A stretch of DNA of 13,250 nt from Oscillospiraceae bacterium (GTDB lineage: Bacteria; Bacillota; Clostridia; Oscillospirales; Ruminococcaceae): the NCBI GenBank assembly GCA_029062865.1, contig JAIDPG010000326.1:1-13250 (forward strand), given 5' to 3'. Positions within the stretch are counted from its first letter, which is position 1; each line of letters starts with the position of its first letter. Position numbers and translations under genes: made by a program. A model generated the notes under the pieces. That model did not search any database. It saw only the letters and a program-made list of their open reading frames with translations, and was not told the origin of the DNA. This document shows positions 1 to 5,547 of this stretch, one piece after another.

Positions 1-235
1 CGGATAATTTCTCTATGTACGCGGAGTAATCGGTGTTCAGGTCGAAATAATTTTCCAGAAATTCCCGCGTATGCTCGCTTTCGATGACGATCTCATCTCC
101 GACCGCCGCGACGGCAACGCGCTTTCCCGCGACGATCCCCGAAAAAACGCCGTCCTGCTCGCTCCAGCGGAAGCACTGCCCGCAAAATAGCGTCTGTTTC
201 GGGTCGAAATTTGTGTTTTTAACATTAAATTTCAT
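1..235 (-). CDS. 8-oxoguanine DNA glycosylase-like protein, N-terminal part (runs off left edge)
   Basis: This is a partial gene reading leftwards from an ATG at 235. About 78 codons are visible. The translation begins MKFNVKNTNFDPKQTLFCGQ and continues with C21-F-R-W24, which matches the N-terminal beta domain of OGG-type DNA glycosylases, where a G-Q-x-F-R-W segment lies close to the start. Members of the family excise oxidised guanine from DNA. The helix-hairpin-helix catalytic domain, with its lysine and aspartate, lies outside the window, so activity cannot be judged. A purine-rich AAGGGG (250-255 on the opposite strand) is a plausible but distant ribosome binding site. The gene diverges from the DUF6062 operon. 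The alternative reading is an AlkA-like 3-methyladenine glycosylase with the same N-domain fold; the CGQCFRW segment favours the OGG type. Confidence 0.8.
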   Translation of the reverse strand, partial: MKFNVKNTNFDPKQTLFCGQCFRWSEQDGVFSGIVAGKRVAVAAVGDEIVIESEHTREFLENYFDLNTDYSAYIEKLS

Positions 236-253
236 AAAATTTCAAAAAACCCC

Positions 254-282
254 TTGATTATTTACTTTAATTATAATACAAT
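254..282 (+). promoter_or_regulatory. Probable promoter for the DUF6062-tsaD operon
   Basis: TTGATT (254-259), a 17-base spacer, and TACAAT (277-282). This gives a predicted start near 289 and a leader of about 110 bases. It is weaker than the other promoters in this window but the spacing is ideal. It lies within the footprint of the opposite-facing promoter, with the two -10 boxes separated by a single base. The rest of the leader (300-381) holds an A/T palindrome near 305-316 and nothing else I recognise. Confidence 0.45.
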
Positions 283-298
283 ATAAGTATAAATGCAA
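270..298 (-). promoter_or_regulatory. Sigma-A-type promoter for the glycosylase gene
   Basis: Read on the minus strand: -35 TTGCAT (293-298), a 17-base spacer, and -10 TATAAT (270-275). This predicts a start near 263 and a leader of about 28 bases before the ATG at 235. The -10 is perfect and the -35 matches at four of six positions. It overlaps the divergent promoter of the DUF6062 operon. Confidence 0.7.
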
Positions 299-398
299 GT
301 GCTTTTTTAAAAAATTAAACGCAGGCTTTGTATGGGTTTGAAAACAAGTCCGCATTGCAGACTGCCTCGCGACTACCAAACAGGAGGACATATTTATT

Positions 399-1091
399 AT
401 GAGAGAGAGCTTACTTACTATCCCCATAAACGAGGTGTTCGAGCCCCGCGAGGGCTGCCCCATCTGCGCTATGCGCAATACCGTCGAGCAGCACATCTGC
501 GAGTACATAATGGGCGCGGCGATGATGGAGCCCGACGTGCGCATTGAAACAAACCGCCTCGGCTTCTGCACGACGCACTACGGTATGCTGCTGAAACAGA
601 ACAACCGCCTTTCGCTCGCGCTGATGCTGAACACGCACCTTGCCGAGCGCCGCGAGAAGATGTTCAAGGGCAAGGGCGGCATGGCGCGGTTCACGAAAAA
701 AAGCGTCCCCGAGGAGAAGACCTGCTTTGTCTGCTCCAAGGTGAACTGGGGCGTTGACCATATGCTCGGGACGCTTTACAATATGTGGAGCGACGCGGGC
801 TTCCGCAGGCTTTATTCCGAGCAGGAGTACATCTGCCTTGAGCATTACGAGCTTTTGATGCTCGGCGCTTTCAAGCACCTCAAAAAGGACGACCTCAAAA
901 CGTTCGTCGAGGCGACGGATAAGCTCGTCGAGGAGTATATGAAATCCCTCAACGACGACGTTCAGCAGTTCTGCGACAGTTTTGACTACCGCAACGCCCG
1001 CAATCTCCACAACGAGGATATGGAGCACGTGCGGTCGTCCATAGAGCGCGCGATAGGCTTTATTACGTCAAGAAAGCCCGAAGCAAAGTAG
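399..1091 (+). CDS. DUF6062 family protein with two CxxC...CxxH motifs
   Basis: A 230-residue soluble protein. The start is set by AGGAGG at 382-387. The opening (MRESLLTIPINEVFEPREGC) and the spacing of conserved residues match what I remember of DUF6062, a Firmicutes family of unknown function. Two similar metal-binding-like units are visible: C20-x2-C23 with C57-x2-H60 (in GFCTTHY), and C109-x2-C112 with C146-x2-H149 (in CLEHYELL). Each could hold one zinc ion, so the protein looks like an internal duplication of a CC/CH knuckle joined by charged helices. The C-terminal third (about 150-230) is helical and acidic-basic. No signal peptide or membrane segment is seen. It is the first gene of the run leading to tsaD. 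Metal binding is inferred from spacing only, and no function can be assigned. Confidence 0.85.
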   Translation: MRESLLTIPINEVFEPREGCPICAMRNTVEQHICEYIMGAAMMEPDVRIETNRLGFCTTHYGMLLKQNNRLSLALMLNTHLAERREKMFKGKGGMARFTKKSVPEEKTCFVCSKVNWGVDHMLGTLYNMWSDAGFRRLYSEQEYICLEHYELLMLGAFKHLKKDDLKTFVEATDKLVEEYMKSLNDDVQQFCDSFDYRNARNLHNEDMEHVRSSIERAIGFITSRKPEAK

Positions 1092-1133
1092 TTAAGCAAT
1101 TGCGGCTCTCTCCGATCTTTTAGGGGACATATT

Positions 1134-1952
1134 ATGAAAAAATTTTTATCAATACTGCTTTCGTGCGCGTTTTTGGCAGCTTTGGCAATATGTTTAACGG
1201 GGTGCAAAGGTAGGGTTACTGAAAGACAGTTGAAAAATATGGTTGAAAAAGCGTTGGAGGAAAAGTATAGCGAGGAATTTGAATGCAGCGCCGTTTTATT
1301 CCATGATCAAAACGGCTCGTATAAATGCTTGTGCTACCCCGAGAATAACCCGTTGCTTAAATTTGAGGCGGCAATATACTCCGATGGGCATTTGTTTTGG
1401 GATCATTACCCAACAAGCATTGTGGCAAGTGAGCTTTCAAAAACGCTTGACGCGGCGCTTGGCGACGATTTGGGAAAACATTTTATATACGCTTATTCCA
1501 ATACCGGCGTTCATGACACGGAAACAGCACGGAAAATCGCGGGCGATGAATTTACGCTTGATTACTTCTTAAGGCACGGAAATGAGGTTTACAACCACAA
1601 CAATTTGATGCAGGTAAATTACTTTATTATTGTTGATGTATCAACCGCCGACAATGTATACGAGGATGAATGGGACAACATTCTGAACGCTTTAGACAGT
1701 GTTCACAGGCTCGGACTTGAAAGTGATATTGATTTATATTTTAGACTTTGGATATACTTTGTTCCCGCAGATGTATATACACGGTGCCTCGGGTATTTTG
1801 AAAGAAACGCGGTGGTACGTTCCGGTCTTGACCAAATCGCCGAGGGCTTTCCTCGTGAATACCATAGGATCATTCACTTTGATGTCGGCACCAAAACCTG
1901 GGTCACTTTGACCAAGGAAGAATACGTTGAGCTAAGAAAGACTGTTGATTAG
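1134..1952 (+). CDS. Putative lipoprotein, AT-rich, unknown function
   Basis: A 272-residue protein with a lipoprotein signal peptide: MKK, a hydrophobic stretch at residues 4-20, then a lipobox L21-T-G-C24 followed by KG. After processing it would be anchored to the outer face of the membrane through Cys24. The mature part is mixed alpha/beta in appearance with many Tyr, Phe and Asp and no motif I recognise. AGGGGA at 1122-1127 gives a good ribosome binding site. The gene lies 42 bases after the DUF6062 stop and 61 bases before tsaD, with no clear promoter or terminator on either side, so it is probably co-transcribed. Its base composition is visibly more AT-rich, and its codon choice less G/C-ending, than the flanking genes. 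This may mean later acquisition or weaker selection. Confidence 0.8.
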   Translation: MKKFLSILLSCAFLAALAICLTGCKGRVTERQLKNMVEKALEEKYSEEFECSAVLFHDQNGSYKCLCYPENNPLLKFEAAIYSDGHLFWDHYPTSIVASELSKTLDAALGDDLGKHFIYAYSNTGVHDTETARKIAGDEFTLDYFLRHGNEVYNHNNLMQVNYFIIVDVSTADNVYEDEWDNILNALDSVHRLGLESDIDLYFRLWIYFVPADVYTRCLGYFERNAVVRSGLDQIAEGFPREYHRIIHFDVGTKTWVTLTKEEYVELRKTVD

Positions 1953-2013
1953 CTTTGAAGAAACAGAAGAAGCAAGAAAAGATATAAACTTCATCACCGA
2001 ATAAGGAGAACAA

Positions 2014-3018
2014 ATGGACATTTTGGCAATAGAAACCTCCTGCGACGAGACCGCCGCCGCGGTCGTGCGCGACGGGCGGGAGATAATTTCGTCGGTGGTG
2101 GCGACGCAGATCGAGGAGCACCGCCTGTACGGCGGCGTTGTGCCGGAGATAGCTTCAAGGCGGCACTGCGAGAGTATATGCGCGGTCATCGCGGAGGCTC
2201 TTGACAAAGCGGGAATGACAGCCGCGGACGTTGACGCCATAGCCGTGACCTACGCCCCCGGGCTTATCGGGGCGCTGCTTGTCGGCGTGAATTACGCGAA
2301 GTCGCTCGCGTTCGGGCTCGGCAAGCCGCTTATCCCCGTGCATCACATCAGAGGGCACATCGCCGCGAATTACCTCGCGCACGCGGAGCTTGAGCCGCCG
2401 TTCCTCTGCCTTGCGGCTTCGGGAGGACATTCGCACATTATCGAGGTCTCGGACTACACGAGCTTCAGAACGATAGGCAGAACTATCGACGATGCGGCGG
2501 GGGAGTGCTTCGACAAGGCGGCGCGGGCAATGGGCTTCCCGTACCCCGGCGGCGTGTTCATCGACAAGGCGGCGAAGCAGGGCGAGCTCGGCAAATATCA
2601 TCTCCCGAAGCCCCACACGCAAAACCCGTATGATTTCAGCTTTTCGGGGCTGAAGACCGCCGTCATCAACCTAATTCACAACGCCAAGCAAAAGGGCGGG
2701 GAGATAGACGTAAACAGCCTAGCGGCGTGCTTTCAGGCTACGGTGAGCGAGATCTTAACGGAGAAATTCATCGCCGCCGCTCTCGAATACGGGCACAAAA
2801 GCATAGTGCTGGCGGGCGGAGTTGCCGCGAACAGCGGGCTGAGAGAGACGCTCCAAGCCGCCGCGGACAAGAACGGCATAAAGCTGTATCTCCCGCCGCT
2901 GAGCCTCTGTGGAGACAACGCCGCGATGATAGGCGCGCAGGCGTTCTACGAGTTCCAAAACGGCAACATCGCCGACGAAGCGCTGAATGCTGTCGCGACG
3001 CTTTCAATCGACAGTTAG
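2014..3018 (+). CDS. tsaD: tRNA N6-adenosine threonylcarbamoyltransferase TsaD
   Basis: A 334-residue protein of normal family length. With TsaB and TsaE it transfers the threonylcarbamoyl group made by TsaC/Sua5 to A37 of tRNAs that read ANN codons (t6A). It belongs to the ASKHA/Kae1 fold. Diagnostic features are the start MDILAIETSCDETAAAVV, the phosphate-binding ETSCDE region (7-12), the metal ligands H111 and H115 in HIRGH, the nucleotide-binding SGGHS (136-140), GGVAANSGLR (268-277), and CGDNAAMIG (299-307), whose D301 is the third metal ligand. All expected residues are present. AAGGAGAA (2003-2010) precedes the ATG. The partners tsaB and tsaE are not in the window, although in many Firmicutes they lie close by. 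The shikimate-kinase-like gene follows after a short gap. Confidence 0.97.
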   Translation: MDILAIETSCDETAAAVVRDGREIISSVVATQIEEHRLYGGVVPEIASRRHCESICAVIAEALDKAGMTAADVDAIAVTYAPGLIGALLVGVNYAKSLAFGLGKPLIPVHHIRGHIAANYLAHAELEPPFLCLAASGGHSHIIEVSDYTSFRTIGRTIDDAAGECFDKAARAMGFPYPGGVFIDKAAKQGELGKYHLPKPHTQNPYDFSFSGLKTAVINLIHNAKQKGGEIDVNSLAACFQATVSEILTEKFIAAALEYGHKSIVLAGGVAANSGLRETLQAAADKNGIKLYLPPLSLCGDNAAMIGAQAFYEFQNGNIADEALNAVATLSIDS

Positions 3019-3054
3019 CTGCTAACAATTATAAATTATTTGAGGTGTGTTTAT

Positions 3055-3573
3055 TTGAAAAATATCGTACTTATCGGAATGCCGGGAGTCGGGAAATCCA
3101 CCGTCGGGGTGCTGCTGGCTAAGGCGCTGGGGTTCTCGTTTGTGGATACCGATCTGATAATCCAGCGGAATACCGGGCGGCTTTTGCAGGATATTATAGA
3201 TAACGACGGGCTGGACGCGTTCTGCGCGGAGGAGGAGCGGGCTATCTGCTCCGTAACCGCCGAGCACGGCGCGGTAATCGCTACGGGCGGCAGCGCCGTT
3301 TACAGCGAAAACGCCATGCTCCATTTGAAAAAACACGGCGTTGTCTATTATCTGTCGCTGCCCGTCGAGGAGCTTATCGGGCGGCTCTCGAACATCACGA
3401 CGCGCGGGATAGCGAAGCGCCCGGAGGACACGATAGAGGACGTGTTCCGCCGTCGCGCCGAGCTCTACGAGCAATACGCCGACATCACGATAGACTGTAT
3501 CGGCAGCTCCGCCGAGCAGACAGTCGCGAAAATTTGCGAGCAATTCAGAAAAGAGGGATATAATGGATTATAA
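3055..3573 (+). CDS. Shikimate-kinase-like P-loop kinase
   Basis: A 172-residue P-loop kinase of shikimate kinase length and layout. I place the start at the TTG at 3055 (MKNIVLIGMPGVGKST) because GAGGTG at 3042-3047 lies at the right distance. A start at 3040 would put five residues in front that the family lacks. Visible elements are Walker A GMPGVGKST (8-16), D31-T-D33 for Mg2+ and substrate, GGS (78-80) where shikimate kinases have GGG, a lid-like R117 in TTRGIA, and R134 in the RxxLY segment. The arginine that binds the shikimate carboxylate (R58 of the E. coli enzyme, in the FR of the GFRDRE segment) is replaced by C57. I recall this TTRGIA form as common in Clostridia under the name shikimate kinase, but the substrate is unproven. 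The stop overlaps the next gene by 11 bases. Confidence 0.85.
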   Translation: MKNIVLIGMPGVGKSTVGVLLAKALGFSFVDTDLIIQRNTGRLLQDIIDNDGLDAFCAEEERAICSVTAEHGAVIATGGSAVYSENAMLHLKKHGVVYYLSLPVEELIGRLSNITTRGIAKRPEDTIEDVFRRRAELYEQYADITIDCIGSSAEQTVAKICEQFRKEGYNGL

Positions 3574-4693
3574 CAACTATGGTGAGAACACTCTCCCGAG
3601 CATTGAGCAAGAGGGCGTTCAGCGGGAATTCCCCGAGGATAATCAAAATAATCCGCCGTCTCTGCGCCCGGGCTTCAAAAGCGTCTGCGCGAGAATAGGC
3701 GTGATGATGATCGTCGTGTTCGGGGTGCGGCTTCTTATGAACTGCGTTCTGGTGCTGCTAAGCCCCTGCTTTGAGGGAATAACCCCGCTTCAGGACGCGC
3801 TGATAAGCTTCGCGGCGGCGTTCGTCTTTCTGAACGTTATCCCGATCGCTATCGGCATGGCGGTGCTGAAATTCCCGCTGAAACAGCGCGTTAAGACGCT
3901 TTACTCAAAGCCGAGGTACGCGGGGCGCGCAATAGGAATGTTCCCCGCGATGTACGGCGCGGCGATGCTTATGCAGATTTTGACGCTGCTGCTGGCGTCG
4001 CTGTTCAAGGATACGCAAATGGCGGACTCCTTCAACGCGACGCAAAGTCTGCTTTCCGGCGACCTTCCGAGCGCTATCGTGCGGTTTATCCAAGCCGTTA
4101 TCTTCGCGCCGATCCTAGAGGAGCTGTGGTTCCGCGGGCTGGTGCTGGAGAGCCTCCGCCCGTACGGCAACGGCTTCGCGATCTTCATTTCGGCGATTTT
4201 GTTCGGTATTACTCACGCGAATTTAGCGCAGTTTTTCTACGCGACGGCTATCGGGCTTTTCCTCGCGTATATCGCGATACACACGGGCAGCATAATCGTG
4301 CCGATGATACTCCACGCGATGATGAACGGCATATCCTCAATAACGTCGCTTATCATTACCGACCCCGACGTGTCGAATTATCTTGCGCAGGCGGGCATCG
4401 TTGATGAGCTCCCGCCCGTAACCTCGACCTCGGTCATGATCTACCTTATCTGGAACGTCATTGTTTTGCTTCTTATGGCGGTCGGGATAATAATGTTTAT
4501 TGTGAAGCTCGTGCGGATAAAGCGCTATAAGGTCCCGAAAATGCAGACCGAGCTTTCAACGGGCACGCGCTGGGGGATTTTCCTCTCCCGCCCGACCGTT
4601 ATCATCTCGCTGATTTTCGCCGTTGACACAATGACTGTGGCGTTTATCACGAGGGAGATCATTAAGCTCCTCGCCGTAATTTTCTACGGCTAG
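3563..4693 (+). CDS. CPBP family intramembrane metalloprotease
   Basis: A 376-residue multi-pass membrane protein of the CPBP (CAAX protease and bacteriocin-processing) family. The three catalytic motifs are intact: E186-E187-x3-R191 in EELWFRG, H218 in FGITHAN, and H251-x3-N255 in HAMMNG. About eight hydrophobic segments can be traced from residue 43 to the C-terminus. The N-terminal 40 residues are polar and rich in Asn, Glu and Pro, so they are probably a cytoplasmic tail. The C-terminal extension after the core (about 290-376) carries two more membrane segments and a basic loop (RIKRYKVPKM). Bacterial members serve in bacteriocin maturation or self-immunity, or in membrane-protein cleavage; no bacteriocin gene is visible here. 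The start codon lies within the end of the upstream kinase gene, suggesting translational coupling. It is the last gene before a strong terminator. Confidence 0.93.
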   Translation: MDYNNYGENTLPSIEQEGVQREFPEDNQNNPPSLRPGFKSVCARIGVMMIVVFGVRLLMNCVLVLLSPCFEGITPLQDALISFAAAFVFLNVIPIAIGMAVLKFPLKQRVKTLYSKPRYAGRAIGMFPAMYGAAMLMQILTLLLASLFKDTQMADSFNATQSLLSGDLPSAIVRFIQAVIFAPILEELWFRGLVLESLRPYGNGFAIFISAILFGITHANLAQFFYATAIGLFLAYIAIHTGSIIVPMILHAMMNGISSITSLIITDPDVSNYLAQAGIVDELPPVTSTSVMIYLIWNVIVLLLMAVGIIMFIVKLVRIKRYKVPKMQTELSTGTRWGIFLSRPTVIISLIFAVDTMTVAFITREIIKLLAVIFYG

Positions 4694-4713
4694 GAAATTA
4701 CGATTTTATAATA

Positions 4714-4746
4714 ATTTCCCCCGCCAACAGCGGGGGAAATCTTTTT
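4714..4746 (+). terminator. Rho-independent terminator, end of the tsaD operon; may also serve the convergent TM2 gene
   Basis: A perfect 11-bp stem (4714-4724 with 4730-4740, ATTTCCCCCGC / GCGGGGGAAAT) and a five-base loop CAACA, followed on the plus strand by CTTTTTATT. On the minus strand the stem is followed by an A/T-rich stretch, so it may also stop the TM2 gene, whose stop codon lies at 4749-4751. Confidence 0.9.
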
Positions 4747-4748
4747 AT

Positions 4749-5408
4749 TCACTTTATGTAATACGGATTAGGTGCACACGCTATGCGAATTACATCGTAC
4801 AGCCACCCTAAGCCGAACAGCCCGAACGTAAACATCCACAGGATACCCGTGCCTATGCGCCCCTCGTAAAATCTGTGTATGCCCAATTCACCGAGGAATA
4901 TGCACAACAGCAGAGCCGTGAGTTTGTCCTTGGGCTGTCCGTTTCCGTTGTAGTTCACGACGACCTGCATCGGCTGAATAGGCTGAACCTGCTGCCCCTG
5001 CGTTATCTGAACCTGCTGCCCCGGAACCTGCATCGGCATCTGCTCCTGCTTAAGCGGCGCGACCTGACAGCCGCATGTCGGGCAGACGACCGCCTGCTTT
5101 GCGATCACGCTTCCGCAATGCTCGCAGAACTTCGTGATATTGCTCGGGATCACGGGCTGCACCGGCTGCGCCGGAGAAAGCGGCAGAAGCTGCGGCATTT
5201 GCTGCATTTGCGGCGCCGGCTGAACCTGCGGAACCGCTCCCGGGGGCAGGGGATCGTTGTAAGCTGCGGTTGAGGATACAGCTTGCGAAGCCCCGATAAC
5301 GCGGCTTGAATTTATATCGGCATGCGGATTTCCACTGGGATATCTTTCCCCCGTGATAGGGTCTGTCCAAGTCTGGGATTGTGAGTTGTTATTAAGATTG
5401 TTATCCAT
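4749..5408 (-). CDS. Zinc-ribbon protein with C-terminal TM2 domain
   Basis: A 219-residue protein. I choose the ATG at 5408 (MDNNLNNNSQ): the ribosome binding site GAGGGGG lies at 5416-5422, 7 bases before it, whereas the in-frame ATG at 5414 would be only one base from it. Order of parts: a polar N-terminus (1-50), a Pro/Gln/Met-rich stretch (51-88), a zinc ribbon with C95-x2-C98 and C109-x2-C112, a second Gln/Pro-rich stretch (120-158), and a TM2 domain (160-211) with two membrane helices and the typical G-x-H-R-F-Y-x-G turn at 176-183. TM2 proteins of this type are common in Firmicutes. The ribbon and Q/P-rich part are probably cytoplasmic. The function is unknown, and a role in sensing or scaffolding at the membrane would be a guess. 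It has its own promoter and faces the tsaD operon. Confidence 0.9.
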   Translation of the reverse strand: MDNNLNNNSQSQTWTDPITGERYPSGNPHADINSSRVIGASQAVSSTAAYNDPLPPGAVPQVQPAPQMQQMPQLLPLSPAQPVQPVIPSNITKFCEHCGSVIAKQAVVCPTCGCQVAPLKQEQMPMQVPGQQVQITQGQQVQPIQPMQVVVNYNGNGQPKDKLTALLLCIFLGELGIHRFYEGRIGTGILWMFTFGLFGLGWLYDVIRIACAPNPYYIK

Positions 5409-5415
5409 AATCATT

Positions 5416-5422
5416 CCCCCTC
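5416..5422 (-). promoter_or_regulatory. Ribosome binding site that decides the TM2 gene start
   Basis: GAGGGGG on the minus strand. Its 7-base distance to the ATG at 5408 favours that start over the ATG at 5414, which would begin one base after the site. Confidence 0.75.
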
Positions 5423-5429
5423 AATTTAA

Positions 5430-5458
5430 AGTATAACACAAATTGCCGCAATTGTCAA
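5430..5458 (-). promoter_or_regulatory. Sigma-A promoter for the zinc-ribbon/TM2 gene
   Basis: On the minus strand: -35 TTGACA (5453-5458), a 17-base spacer, -10 TATACT (5430-5435). The predicted start is near 5423, which leaves a very short leader of about 15 bases including the ribosome binding site. Confidence 0.85.
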
Positions 5459-5500
5459 GATAGAAATTTTTCCGATTATAATATCCCACCGCTTTCGGCG

Positions 5501-5532
5501 TTTATTAAAATCCCCCGCCGAAGCGGGGGATT
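5501..5532 (-). terminator. Rho-independent terminator of the large zinc-ribbon gene
   Basis: On the minus strand, a 10-bp perfect stem (5532-5523 with 5518-5509; arms AATCCCCCGC and GCGGGGGATT) closes on a TTCG tetraloop, the exceptionally stable C(UUCG)G type. It is followed by a U-rich tail (TTTTAATAAA, starting in the end of the stem). It lies 16 bases past the stop codon at 5548. Confidence 0.92.
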
Positions 5533-5547
5533 GGTATGATTGTGAAA

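Noticed and set aside
411..1028. A 205-codon minus-strand frame opposite the DUF6062 gene
   Set aside because: His/Val/Leu/Ala-rich shadow translation without a ribosome binding site; the plus-strand gene has AGGAGG and a recognisable family.
2155..2622. Minus-strand frame of 155 codons inside tsaD
   Set aside because: Arg/Val-rich shadow opposite a fully conserved TsaD coding region.
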